NCBI GenBank assembly: GCA_963580285.1
Contig: OY757017.1
Coordinates: forward strand, 110,083,245-110,147,244
DNA: 64,000 bases
DNA from: Lucinisca nassula
Taxonomy: Eukaryota; Mollusca; Bivalvia; Lucinida; Lucinidae
Direction: 5' to 3'
The notes beneath the pieces were generated by a model that did no database searches, was not told the DNA's origin, and saw only the letters and a program-made list of their open reading frames with translations. A program made the position numbers and the translations under genes. This document shows, piece after piece, positions 22,184 to 33,000 of the stretch (its first letter is position 1; each line of letters starts with the position of its first letter).

Positions 22184-22330
22184 GGAAAGTAACTGTCCTT
22201 ATGGCCTTCCTTTGTTTGGGTTTCCATTATGGTCTGGTCGCTTCATGTTTGTGTTTCTTTCCCTTTGGTGTCTTTGATGGGTGGAGTAAGTTAATTGTAT
22301 CGATTCCTGATCTTTGTTTTACTTCTACTT
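22184..22330 (+). mobile_element. PLE 3' tail, short
   Basis: Type I tail from GGAAAGTAACTGTCC to CTTCTACTT (22330), joined to a SINE fragment as at 1191. Confidence 0.85.
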
Positions 22331-22436
22331 AGATCCTCTAAGCGGTTAACCAGTACTCGTGTGCGGGTCGGTTTCAGCTCTGCGTGGAAGCATCATGCAG
22401 CCCATCTATTTCTTCAAGCCCCGATGGGCGGGGACC
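22331..22436 (-). mobile_element. SINE fragment fused to PLE tail (second case)
   Basis: AGATCCTCTAAGCGG... to GCCCCGATGGGCGGGG. Same breakpoint as at 1192. Confidence 0.65.
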
Positions 22437-23587
22437 AGTGTTTATTATTTGTAACGAATCAATTAGGTAAAGAAGATTGCTTATACATGCATTGCCGTAA
22501 ATGATTATTTTTTTATTGCATGCATCGCATTAAGGACAATTTAATATGTAGATTGAATAGTTCTGGTATTTGGTCATCACGCGTTGGAAGGTCGAAAAGG
22601 CGTAAATGACGTCATCGATGTCGCAAAGTCGTTTCTAACATTCCGGCTACCAAATACGAAAGCAGTATGATTAGAGCATCGAGAATTATTATGCAAAACG
22701 TGTTAGCCAGCTCATTGATAGAATTGCGGTGTGTAGTTTGCGGTAAAGATCTTTTTGTTTTCGGTTTCTATGTATGGCCGAACCGAATGCATTTTTAACA
22801 GTGAAAATTGTGTATGAGCTTGTGCTTTAGTTTATTAACAGTGAGAGGTGTGTATGAGAGTGAGCTTGAATTTATGAACAGTTATTTTTCAGCTTTATCA
22901 AAGAGAAGGGTCTGAAACTGAGCTGTGTTCTGTAATTGGCGAATGTTTCGAAAGCGCAAAGGTGCAGTCTTATCAACTGCCTCTTCCTTGTGCTGATGCG
23001 ATGAGCACAAATTTGATTGTATTAAGGTCAGTTATATTGAGCATTGAATTGATTTCAGTAAAGCTCAGTGAGGGAGCATAAATTTTGAGTATTCTTGTTT
23101 GAAGCACAGTTTGAAAAAATCTTTTGCGCAGCCAAGGGGAGTTCTGCTGCGCGGTATTGTCACATGCACGGAACAGCCTGTTTATCTTGACAGCGGATGC
23201 GCATGCGGTGTGTGGTATTAAGAAAGCCGTATTGTAAATGTACATTATTGTTTTTAGGGATTTGAGGTGTAATTACAACGTATGGAGGTGGAGAATTTTT
23301 TGTCTACTTCTCCTGCTCTTTATGAGTAAGCATATTGACTCCATGATTGACCATTAGAGCCGAGGTGCCTAGCAGAGGCGGGCAGTGCTATCATTAGGGC
23401 GTCGGAAGTGCATGGGGTATAGCAAGATGGCGCTAAAATATAACGATCGCCATACGATTCTAAGAAGACGACTGTCCCTTCGTCAGCTGATGCTGAAAAT
23501 AAAAAAAAAACATGAATTGGGTCTCCTCCAGTGTTTTATACTGACTGTTTAGGTCCACCTAAAGTGGAGACTTACGGAGGTCGTAAA
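22437..23587. other. Intron DNA, nothing recognised
   Basis: Low-complexity stretches (GTGTATGAG repeats near 22810-22860). No exon, RNA or shared repeat recognised. Confidence 0.4.
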
Positions 23588-24943
23588 ATAGAAGTGAAGG
23601 CAATGATCAGGAATCTAAACAATTAACCCACAGCTCCGATCAGAGACACCAAAAGGAATGAAACACAAACATGAAACAACAGACCCCAATGGAAACATCA
23701 AAAGTGGAAAACCAAAAGGACATTTACTTTCCCACTAAATGGCCAATTGGGTATCCAAAACAAAATTATAAAGGCAATACAAACACTCAAAGACAAACCA
23801 TAACAAAAATAAACCGCGACAGAAGAACCGCTTTGGAACGGTGAGAGAAACGAATTCCACTGGGGGGGGGGGGGGGGGGGCTTTAATCGATTTTTCGTGG
23901 CAACAATCCTCGCCCTTACTTCTGTCGCGATTTGGACAAATAATTTGTTCAGTCCGCATGAAGGCCTCCTTACTCATTTGTGCAACATCTCCGTGAACAC
24001 AAACATCAAACAACCACAAAGATGAAACAACGCTGAGGACTCGACAACAAAAAGACACTGAAATGCTGGAGCGAAAGAAAACCAGCAGTTAGACTCCGAT
24101 GGTCCAGACCAGAGACAGAGCACCAGGCACCAAGCACCATTACATAGAATAAGATTCTCTCTAATGCTCAGCAAGCCTTTACGCACGAACCTTCATAGTA
24201 TCGGAGGCCTGATCACCGGCGTGCAATTAAAGACGGAAGCAACGTCGCATGCAGTCTGTCATATAACATTTATGTTGTACCCAATCTTTTTACATCGAAA
24301 TATAATTTTATGAAATTGGGTGTTTTGGTGCCTGATGCTCTGTCTCTGGTCGGCCCCATCGGAGTCCAACTGTTGGTTTTCTTTTGCTCCAGCATTTCAG
24401 TGGTTTCTTGCTGTCGAGTCCTCACCGTTGTCTCACCTCTGTGGTTCTTTGATTATTAGTGTTCACGGAGATGTTGCACTGATGAGTTAGAGGCCTTCAT
24501 GCGGACTGAACAAATTATTTGTCTAAATCTCGACGGCAGTAAGGGCGAGGATTGTGGCCACGTAAAATCGATTTAAGCCCCTCAGTGGGAATCTTTCCAG
24601 TGACCGTTCCAAGGCGGTTCTTCTGTGGCGATTTATTTATGTTGTTGTTTGTTACTTACTGTGTGTATCACTTGTGTCTTTTAATTTTGGATGACCATAT
24701 GGCCATTTTGTGGTAACTGTCCTTATGGCCTTCCTTTGTTTAGGTTTCCATTATGGTCTGGTCGCTTAATGTTTGTATTTCTTTCCCTTTGGTGTCTTTG
24801 ATGGGTGGAGTAAGTTAATTGTATCGATTCCTGATCTTTGTTTTACTTCTACTTTAAAGTCATTGCGGCTATATATTTATTCTCAATTTACATACTAAGC
24901 AACTATAAAATTCGGGTTCCGATAGACCTTGTTGCAGAAAAGG
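23588..24943 (-). mobile_element. PLE (type II tail), interrupted
   Basis: Minus-strand tail at 23588-24170 with the CCCCC site expanded to 19 G (23862-23880 as written), RT end fragment to 24322, a plus-strand PLE inserted (24323-24854), then the RT fragment resumes at 24856-24943 (GTCATTGCGGCTATATATTT). Confidence 0.85.
24323..24854 (+). mobile_element. PLE 3' tail (type I) inserted antiparallel in a type II PLE
   Basis: Complete ~530-bp tail from TTTTGGTGCCTGATGCTCTG to CTTCTACTT. The flanking RT sequence reads across the insertion point (AATTGGGTG / AAGTCATTGCGG). Confidence 0.85.
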
Positions 24944-26073
24944 CCGGATAATTTAGTTTTGTCTTCGAGTCGGCGCCGTGAAATAATATAGAGGCATTTT
25001 GTTAGCGTTTATGTCTATCGTTCGTATTGTAGTGAATAGTAGTACATAGACATTGCTAATAATTAATATGCTACAAATGACATCTTCCTTGTGACTTGTC
25101 CTACACTTGACCGTTCACCTATCGGAGATTGCCCTCTGTCGTCCTGTCAGCATGTGGGTTTTACGCCGTAACTCTACATGTAACAGATAAAGTTATCGCA
25201 AACCTCCCACCCAAGAAATCCGAGGGAAAGAAACACCAACATAAAACAACTACAACATGATTAAAAAGGCATTAGCGTAAAGGAAAGTGAATTTCCTGCA
25301 AAATGGCCAAACCGCTATTCAGTATAAAAAGATATTTTCATTAACATACAAGCATAGTCTCACTACCATATTTGAACGGTCAGTACTGTTTTTACGGGTA
25401 CTCAAATCGATTTTACGTGACTACAAAACTTTTAGACCATTATTAAACGTGTTTTAGTTTCAAGGCCAATAACGCTATATCAAAGACAAGCCAGTGGTGC
25501 CCATATTATTACCGTTGTTTAGACACATCTGGACTGTCTTTAATTAAAGGATAAATGGGATTAGACTGTTGTGTTCGACTCCTGAATTCCTGTCCTTTAA
25601 CCTATTGCATGCGGAAAACAACGGTTACCTTGGCAACCTGTGCAGGCGGCATCTGATCAGGGCCTGGACCATTTGCTAACAGAAATTTTCGTCAAAAATA
25701 GAATAAAAACGAAAAATAAACAGGTCTACCACCCCTTATATGACAATCGGACTTGTTCAACATATAGCAATGGAAGAGGCCACTAGTATACCATGAGTTA
25801 AGCTAACAATGTGTACCACAATTAGAAGCAGCTTTATGTGGCGTTTATCCAGCGGTTTCTGAACTGGCCATATAGTTCTTGCCTAACCCGGTATAAGATT
25901 TCAGGTTTTACCTATAACGATTTTTGCATGAATGAGCAGGTTTCCCATCATTATCTTTTGTGTTGTGCTGTATGCTCATGACAAGAAAAAACTAGAGTGT
26001 TTTCTGTTTTCTTTTTCGGAACAATGTACAGCGGAACACCAGTTAATTCTGAAGTTAGAAGCAAGTAACTTAC
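24944..26073. other. Intron DNA, nothing recognised
   Basis: No open exon with splice sites or shared repeat seen. Confidence 0.4.
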
Positions 26074-26205
26074 AGTCTTGGCATATGTTACTATTTGGCC
26101 ACAAGGAAACGCCATCCTGACAACTGCATTTTCTACCATACGTTGTCGGTAAACATAATGTGCTGCAATCACCAAGTCCATTGTTTGGTGAACAAGCGCT
26201 GTTTA
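26074..26205 (-). CDS. Host gene exon 5: LRP-type EGF domain
   Basis: A 132-bp exon, minus sense. The acceptor is TTTTTCTGTTTCAG before TAAACAGC; the donor is CAAGACT then GTAAGT. Phase is 1-1. It encodes one EGF module with six cysteines in LDL-receptor/LRP spacing (ACSPNNGLGDC, STLCLPT, RKCSCQDG, SNIC). In LDLR-family proteins this EGF closes the YWTD propeller, and here it directly follows the propeller exons. The fusion onward to CCP modules is not the LDLR layout. Phase 1 from exon 4 supplies the G that completes a Val codon. Confidence 0.9.
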
Positions 26206-26325
26206 CTGAAACAGAAAAAGTAAAAATACAGTTGGACTTCAATGGCTCGAAAACCTTTTAGGCTTGAGAACATTGACAATTTGATTGTGATAGGGGTTGT
26301 TTGAGTCAGTGACGGTTATTCGTAG

Positions 26326-26464
26326 TGTCATGTCAGAGAATCCGGAGAAAAACACCCCACTTTTCGTTGCACAACTTGCGTCTCACATGTGGCCCGAGCA
26401 AAATGCGAAGCACAGCAGTGAAACACCTTATGCACTCTTACTTAATAGGCCATGGAGGCCCGTT
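26326..26464 (-). mobile_element. tRNA-derived SINE, degraded
   Basis: Same family as 8173-8358 (CTCACATGTGGCCCGAGC; minus-sense head GGGCCTCCATGGCCTATTAAG). Confidence 0.65.
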
Positions 26465-26793
26465 CCTTAGCCAGTTTACGTCAAAAAAACGGAGACCAGA
26501 AGACCAAATCTCCAGAAAAGACAGACTTACACAGATATTTCTGAACATTCAATTAAAATATATATGGGTACAAGTTACTCGTAGAATCACCTCTATGACA
26601 CGCTTCTAACAACACACAACATGTGTTTCTGAAAAATGAAATAAGAAGAAATGTCCCTTAAACCCCTCATTATCTGGGGCGGTATGTGTCCATTGTTTTA
26701 AATCTATGGATGTTGCTTTGGAAAGCAAGAACATAACAACGATAAAACTTAGGAGTTTCGATTTTTCATGCGAGTCTTTAAAACAGCAACGGA

Positions 26794-27038
26794 AAGTAGA
26801 ATTAAAACAAAGATCAGGAATCGATACAATTAACTTACTACACCCATCAAAGACACCAAAGGGAAAGAAACACAAACATTAAGCGACCAGACCATAATGG
26901 AAACCTAAACAAAGGAAGGCCATAAGGGCAGTTACTTTCCCACAAAATGGCTATATGGCCATCCAAAATAAAAAGACACAAGTGATACACACAGTAAGTA
27001 ACAAACAACACCATAAATAAACCGCCACAGAAGAACTG
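26794..27038 (-). mobile_element. PLE 3' tail
   Basis: Minus-strand type I tail from AAGTAGAATTAAAACAAAG to the CGCCACAGAAGAACTG position; 5'-truncated. Confidence 0.85.
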
Positions 27039-27609
27039 AAACACTGCTTATCCCCTCAAACGCAACAGAACAAAATAGTCAAAGATACATATAAAGTCTA
27101 AACTAGAAATTATGTTTGTGAAACACTATGCCCTAACCATATGCTTGCACTTAAATGCCAAAATTTTCAAAGGGCCAAAGTTGTGAAAATTTTCAAAATG
27201 CCCAAGTCCTGAAAAGTTTTCTTCAGAAGTTAATGAAGTCCACTACTCATCATTCCGTACCAACCTGGCAATAGCTTGATTTCTAACTTACAGGATTAAA
27301 ATTCAGAATTGTTCAAAGGGCCATTATACAAGAAACAAGAACAAATATGGGTCAGTTTGTTTTTCGTTTTCATAAGAAACCTATATATGTAGTTTCAAAA
27401 TCCTAAACTGTATGTTTTTAAGATACGGCAGGCATTGCAAAGCGCGACGAACGGACAGACGAACCAACGGACATACACAGACAAACCAATATGCCCCACC
27501 AACTTTGTCAAAGGTTGGGGCAAATATGTCAAGGCTCTAGCTCTAAAAGGTTTGTTTTTACGATATTTTGTTGAAGGTAAAAATGCCCAAATTTACAAAT
27601 ATATTCAAA
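27039..27609. other. Intron DNA, nothing recognised
   Basis: Contains CAAACCAATATGCCCCACC-type phrases near 27480 often seen at ends of molluscan satellite repeats, but no clear element. Confidence 0.35.
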
Positions 27610-27642
27610 GAACCCTAGTTTTATGGTGATTTAGTATATAAA
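27610..27642 (+). mobile_element. PLE RT scrap joined to array B
   Basis: GAACCCTAGTTTTATGGTGA...TAGTATATAAAT matches the RT segment encoding SEPEFYGDLVYK; the next base starts the ribozyme array. Confidence 0.65.
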
Positions 27643-27721
27643 TATGTTCTATAAAAGGGTTATCCTTTGGAAGCAAGGAATACACCACAGAAATGGAAAA
27701 TATGAAGTGTACGTGTTGTCT

Positions 27722-27767
27722 GGGCCAGACTAGCTAGTTTCGGCCAATTAGGCCTCATCAGTGACCC
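27722..27767 (-). ncRNA. Hammerhead ribozyme B1
   Basis: Complete type I hammerhead: stem I GGGUCA/UGGCCC (6 bp, one G-U), core CUGAUGA, stem II GGCC-UAAUU-GGCC, GAA, stem III ACUA-GC-UAGU, C17 at 27728. All invariant residues present. Predicted cleavage lies between 27728 and 27727. Confidence 0.9.
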
Positions 27768-27982
27768 TCAGATATTTTCAAAATTCCACAATGGAATCAA
27801 TGATCCCAAAGGACAAGAAAATATAATCTACACTATGATGTAGGGCAGGGAGACGTTTTACCGCCGCCACAGATTCCCACACACCAGCTGTAGTGAAGTT
27901 AAGTATGTTCTATAAAAGGGTTATCCTCTGGAAGCAAGGAATACACCACAGAAATGGAAAATATGAAGTGTACGTGTTGTCT

Positions 27983-28028
27983 GGGCCAGACTAGCTAGTT
28001 TCAGCCAATTAGGCCTCATCAGTGACCC
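27983..28028 (-). ncRNA. Hammerhead ribozyme B2
   Basis: Identical to B1 except the stem II closing pair is G-U (GGCC/GGCU). The core is intact, so probably still active but weaker. B1 to B2 would release a 261-nt RNA. Confidence 0.85.
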
Positions 28029-28179
28029 TCAGATATTTTCAAAATTCCACAATGAAATCAATGATCCCAAAGGACAATAAAATATAATCTACACTATGAT
28101 GTAGGGCAGGGAGACGTTTTACCGCCGCCACACACTCAGAAACAATATATGCTTCAAATATTTCAGTATCCAATTTACA

Positions 28180-28302
28180 TATTTAACACCACTACAGCTG
28201 GTGTTAAGGGAATGTGTTGCGGCCGTAAACAGTATCCCTGTCCTTCGTCATAGTATAATTTATATTTTTTGACCTATAGGATCATTGATTCCATTGTCGA
28301 AA
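28180..28302 (+). mobile_element. Inverted partial monomer of array B
   Basis: ACTACAGCTGGTGTTA..., GCGGCCGTAAA, CATAGTATAATTTATATTTT and ATCATTGATTCCATTGT read as the monomer in the opposite orientation to 27643-28135. Truncated before its ribozyme by a PLE tail. Confidence 0.7.
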
Positions 28303-28501
28303 CTACAAGTGAGTGCAATGATCAGGAATCGATACAATCAACCCACAGCTCCCATCAGAGACACAAGAGGGGAAAAACACAAATATGAAATAAACATAAC
28401 CTAATGGAAACACCAACAGCAGGCACCCAAAAGGACAGTTACTTTCCAGTTGGCTATCCAAAACAAAACGATTTAAGCGATACACACACTCAAAGGCAAA
28501 A
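28303..28501 (-). mobile_element. PLE 3' tail (type II)
   Basis: Minus-strand tail from AAGTGAGTGCAATGATCAGG to CAAAGGCAAAAC. Confidence 0.8.
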
Positions 28502-28582
28502 CTAGCTAATATCACCCAGAAAAATGTACACTTCATACCATACTGGTACGTAATGTGGTGTATTCGTTGCTTCCAATGGATA
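28502..28582 (+). mobile_element. Retrozyme monomer fragment between two PLE tails
   Basis: Read on the minus strand: TTATCCATTGGAAGC, GAATACACCACA, GAAGTGTACAT and TTTTCTGGG, then a decayed ribozyme end. It starts exactly where the PLE tail at 28583 ends, repeating the junction at 10302. The ribozyme would lie on the plus strand. Confidence 0.7.
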
Positions 28583-29118
28583 AAAGAAGTGACGGCAATG
28601 ATCAGGAATCGATGCAAATACCATGCACCTCCTATTTGAGACACCAAAGGGAAAGAAACACGAACAGGAAATAACCATACCCTGATGAAAACATCACAAG
28701 CCGAAAGCGTAAAGGACACTCACTTTCCCACCAAATAGCCAAACCGCTATCCAAAAATAAAAATATATAAGCAATACATACATGCAAAGACCAAATATAT
28801 CAAATAATAAACTACGACAGAAGAACCGTCTTGGAACGGTCAGCAAAAAATAATTTCATCGGGGTCTTTAATTGATTTTACATGGGCACAATCCTCGCTG
28901 TTAGTTCGGTCGTGGTTTAGACAAATAAATTGTTCAGCCCGCGTGTAGGCGCTCTAGCTCATCAGTGCTACATCTATGAGAACATAAAAATCAAACGACT
29001 ACAGAGATGAAACAACGATGATGACTCGACAGCCTGAATTGAAATGCTGGAGGCAACAGAAAATCAACAGGTAGACTCCGATGAACCCAACCAGAGGAGC
29101 CCAACCAGAGAAAGGGAA
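28583..29118 (-). mobile_element. PLE 3' tail (type II), nearly complete
   Basis: From AGAAGTGACGGCAATGATCAGG to the GTAGACTCCGATGAACCCAACC region; diverged. Confidence 0.8.
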
Positions 29119-29329
29119 TCAAGTTTGTTTATTTGTATTGGCGTTTTAACGGCCCAGTCAACACTATTTTAGGTCGTTTTTGAGCCGGTCAGTTTACCCA
29201 TCCATTCTTTTCCTGGGCAGAATTAAACGTAGACGCTTATCCAGTACAGTGCACGTTCTTTCAACAGAAATTGACAACTGCCCTTCTTGAATCAGCGGAA
29301 GGGAAAAATGACCGTAGAAAATATTTCAT

Positions 29330-29440
29330 GACGAATCTCAAGGAGAGAATGTTACCGACAGGTATCGAGCCCGCGTCCTCCTGATCATCAGTCAGACTTG
29401 CATCCGACTGAGCTACCGAGGCCAGCCAGATAATCAGGTA
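29330..29440 (-). repeat. tRNA-like SINE head
   Basis: Minus sense: GGCCTCGGTAGCTCAGTCGGATG (A-box-like) and GGGCTCGATACCTGTC (B-box-like). Acceptor pairing absent. Confidence 0.55.
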
Positions 29441-29944
29441 CCAACCAATATTATCTAAAAGAAATTTTAAGTAAGCCTTTACAATTTTTGGCACAAAAAT
29501 CTGTAATGTAAATAACGCAAAGTATCAAGAAACACCCGAGGAAAGTTCCAACTATCACTACAGAAGAGGCAAATTTTGTTTTCGCCTTTGAATCCACGAA
29601 AACTAAGAAACTTATTAAAGGCATGCTCTCAAGAGGAAAAGAATTAAACACGTTTTGCCCCTAGTAACAAATCAACAAAAAGACCTCATGTTTTTGAAAG
29701 AGTTGCGATGCCTCTCTTAAATCTCCTCTAGACGTGAATCAGTGTTCTCTACATGTGTCATGACAACCACCCTAAAAGCCACGTAACAAACAATAAAGGG
29801 ATCCATTGCATGTAGCCTTTCAGCCACCTCAAGAGAAAATAATTCTTATCCCATACAACTTGGGCGGTTGTCCATGAGACATAGTGCATTTTTCGCATCT
29901 AAAAACGGACATATTTCTGATAAAAAATGTTATTTTTCTTACTT

Positions 29945-30025
29945 AAAATCCAAACATAGGTTGAGGGCCTCGTTGAGGCGGTTCTTACCTGTGCCCACAA
30001 CTTATGTCTTAAAGCAGAAATAATT
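29945..30025. repeat. MITE-like fragment (GAGGCGGTTCT family)
   Basis: Shares GAGGCGGTTCT, CCACAACYTATGTCTT and AAGCAGAAATAA with 31183-31260, 35262-35330, 37355-37540 and 61945-61990. The 37.4-kb copy is palindromic, suggesting a foldback element. Confidence 0.5.
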
Positions 30026-30324
30026 AATGTATAATCCCCGTAAACTCCACTCGTATCTATATAAATTGGGGTTTAGAGGGGCACTCATTGACAGGGACTT
30101 GTAAACGAGATATAGACGATCAGCTTAAACTGTAGTCCCGTCTCCAAATAGCCTTAGTTTCTGGTGGGACGTAAAACTCAAACACACTAATAGACTGAGA
30201 CGAGCGTATACTGTTTACATGCACTACTCTCCTGAGCCAGTTTGCATAATCGCAGTCAATGTAGCTAGCTAGAAATAACGCGTCTACGGTTCGAACAACA
30301 GCGGTGAGAGACCTATCATTGGGT

Positions 30325-30478
30325 ATTTCACAGCTGTGGGTCGGGTCACATGTGAGACGCAAAGCTCTGCAACGGAAGGTAAGGTGTTTTTTCTCCGGGC
30401 ACTCCGGTTTTCATCCGCCTATGCTATATGTTCGTCTCAATATGAGTGAAATAATCTTGAAAGGGCCAAAATTGAACA
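30325..30478 (+). mobile_element. tRNA-derived SINE body
   Basis: Plus-sense copy of the 8173-8358 family: GGGTCACATGTGAGACGC, CTCCGGGCACTCCGGTTTTC, CTTGAAAGGGCC. The head is disrupted. Confidence 0.7.
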
Positions 30479-30655
30479 CCTCTTAGATGCTTACGCACAC
30501 ATGTTTGAAGAACATTTTGTTTGGTTTGGTTTAGTTGAACAAGCCTTTTTAAATACAATGAATGTTTTCATCAAATTTAATGAAAGATTTCTGGTAAAAA
30601 TTCTGATATTTGTTTCATAATTCTTCCCAGAAGCAAAGATTGTGGGCTTGCCGCG

Positions 30656-31182
30656 ATGTCTTTGGTCGGGCCCCTCGGAGTCTAACTGTTGGTTTTCTTT
30701 TGCTCCAGCAATTCTGTTGTTGTATGCTGTCGAGTCCTCAACCTTGTTTCATCTCTGTAGTTTTTTGATTTGTATGTTCTCGGAGATGTTACACTGATGA
30801 GTTAGGAAGCCTTCATGCGAACTAAACAAAATTAGTGTATACCGCGACAGAGGAAAGGGCGAGGATTATGGCCATGTTAAATCGATTTAAGCCCCCCCCC
30901 CCCCCAGTGGAATTCTTTCCATTGACCGTTACAAGGCGGTTCTTCTGAGGCGGTTTATTTATGTTGTTGTTTGTTACTTACTGTGTGTATCACTTGTGTC
31001 TTTATATTTTGGATGGCCATATGGCCATTTTGTGGGAAATTCACTGTCCTTATGGCCTTCCTTTGCTTAGGTTTCCATTATGGTCTGGTCGCTTCATGTT
31101 TGTGTTTCTTTCTCTTTGGTGTCTTTGATGGGTGGAGTAAGTTAATTGTATCGATTCCTGATCTTTGTTTTACTTCTACTTT
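30656..31182 (+). mobile_element. PLE 3' tail (complete tail)
   Basis: Type I tail from CTTTGGTCGGGCCCCTCGG to CTTCTACTTT, with 14 C at the polyC site (30892-30905). Confidence 0.85.
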
Positions 31183-31457
31183 GCGATAGAACCGCCGCAG
31201 TGAGTCGGTTCTAAGGAGTAACCACAATCTATGTTTCTAAGCAGAAATGAGAAAAATAACACTTACCCTTGTAAACCCCAGTTTTACTGTATAAAAGTGG
31301 AACTAAAGGAGGTTTTAATTTTATAAGCGTGATTAGGTCATGTTGATGACCCAATCAACACTATTAAGCCACACTTCATCTGCACAAGTACAGAATTTAA
31401 CGGGTATTTCTTGCATAGATGGTGCATTCAAACCAGTTCATTCCCTAAACGATTTAC

Positions 31458-31576
31458 CTTGCTGTGCTGTAACGGAGGAACTGTAGATAGATAAGGTGTG
31501 GAGTCGTCCAAATTCAGCATTGGTGGCGATGTGAGTTATATCGTTAGTATTGTCTTTATTCATCTTTGTGATATAC
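31458..31576 (-). CDS. Host gene exon 4: last YWTD propeller segment
   Basis: A 119-bp exon, minus sense. The acceptor is ATATTTGGTCAG before GTATATC; the donor is CACAGCAAG then GTAAATC. It begins in phase 2 and ends in phase 1. It encodes a segment opening YITKMNKDNTNDI and closing LHTLSIYSSSVTAQQ, typical of the final blade of an LDLR-class-B propeller (strand, turn with a K-N/D-x-x loop, then the I-YSS linker before the EGF). The 2-nt overhang of exon 3 completes a Pro codon, giving NRPYITK. Recognised by phase match and by LRP-like composition; less certain alone than its neighbours. Confidence 0.8.
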
Positions 31577-31703
31577 CTGACCAAATATAATAAGAACAGA
31601 GCATGCCCAACTCTACACAAGATCTTTGCGACCAGCGAAGCCCATAAAACAGTGCACGACCAACCCGGCTCATGAAATGATACTTGGATATTTTGGCCTC
31701 GCA

Positions 31704-31995
31704 CATCGGGGCTTTAAGAAATTGATGGACTGCATGATGCTTCTACGCAGAGCTGAACCGACCGCACAGGAGTACTGGTAAACCGAGGATCTCAGCCTGC
31801 CCACTCAAAGTGGTTCGAGTCGGACCGTCCATGCTTATAAACTCTATTGATTTCATTTGGTGACAGGGGACAGGGCTTGAGATGTCATTTCATCTCAATG
31901 TCGGGTAAAATCCAACAAAATTGGAAGCAACGTCTCCAGAATGACCTATACAGTGTTGCGGGGACCTTACACCTCAAAACAAACAAACAAATTGG
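31704..31995 (+). mobile_element. SINE (GACGTTAAAC tail family)
   Basis: Near full-length plus copy ending CCTCAAAACAAACAAACAAA. Confidence 0.8.
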
Positions 31996-32189
31996 TTATT
32001 CTGAAATTTCTGTCATCATACATATATACACATTATAACGTTCATATACACATGACAGGTCTTAAAATAAATGAGGAAAGCACTGGACATATTCGAGGCC
32101 TACTATTGCTCTCTGCGCGACCAGCGGAGACACAGATCAAGCAATAAGTCTGTCTTATGATATTTGGCTAAACCACATACGGTTTTCAC

Positions 32190-32520
32190 TGACGTGGTTC
32201 AACTGTTGGTTTTCATTTGCTCCAGTGTTCCTGTGGCTTTGCATCGGATGGCTCAGCGCTTTTTACTGTCGAATCCTCATCATGTGTCAACTTGGTTTTA
32301 ATTTGTGATTTCTTTGTTTACCGTGTTGATTCACTGATGAGTTAGAAAACCTTCATTCGGATGAAACAAATACTTGGTTGAGCCACGGTGAAAATGAGGG
32401 TGAGGATTAGGATCCCGTAAAGTTTACATAGACCCAACAGTAATTTTTACTGACCGTTCCACGTCGGTGCTTTTACTGAGGTTCCTTCATGTTTTGTGTT
32501 GAGGGTTCTGAATCTTTCCC
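32190..32520 (+). mobile_element. Very diverged PLE tail
   Basis: CAACTGTTGGTTTTCATTTGC, CACTGATGAGTTAG and ACTGACCGTTCCA.G.CGG keep order and spacing of the PLE tail; the end is lost. In this copy the core-like motif is followed by GAAACAAAT. Confidence 0.6.
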
Positions 32521-32714
32521 TAATCATATATTGATATGTTGATGATTCTGATTCTTCCCCATTTCTGGTTGTTCATTTTAGTTATGTTTGCCTCCCCGTT
32601 TAATGTTTGTCATGTTGGTGATTCTGATTTTTCCCCCATTATGTATATTGCTACTTTTTAGTTAGTTTGTACTTACTTATTTTAGTTCGATTGCGATGAA
32701 ATCACCTAACTTAT

Positions 32715-33000
32715 TACGGATGGTCCGACACTCGCACCGCTTTGCCTGGGCAGGCTTAGAACCTCTAAGCGGTTTACCAGTACTCGTGTACGGGTCGGTT
32801 TCAGCTTTGCGTGGAAGCATCATGAAGCCCATCTATTTCTTCAAGCCCCGATTGGCAGGGGCCAACACCTGGTTCGAGTGGGGCATTGTCATAAAACGTC
32901 TTGCCCAAGGACATCCCTCGGCTTCGGTGGCCGGATTCAAACCCACAACCTCTCGATCATAAGTCGAACTCGCTAACCACTTAGCTATTTGGCTGACTTT
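32715..33000 (-). mobile_element. SINE copy plus tRNA-like module
   Basis: GACTCGCACCGC-type SINE segment (32715-32880, minus) followed by a tRNA-like module (32925-33000, minus: CAGCCAAATAGCTAAGTGGTT, GGTTTGAATCC), similar to 15119-15187. Possibly one composite SINE. Confidence 0.6.

Larger units (their letters stand above)
27643..28135 (-). mobile_element. Hammerhead-ribozyme tandem array B
   Basis: Two near-identical head-to-tail units of 261 bp (GGGTTATCC at 27657 and 27918), each with a minus-strand hammerhead. Same family as array A, and better preserved. Located in the intron between host exons 5 and 4, sense to that transcript. The unit shares a conserved stretch with family C (AAAATATAA.CT.CACTATG, GGGAGACGTTTTACCG, CCAGCTGTAGTGAAG). 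Confidence 0.88.
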
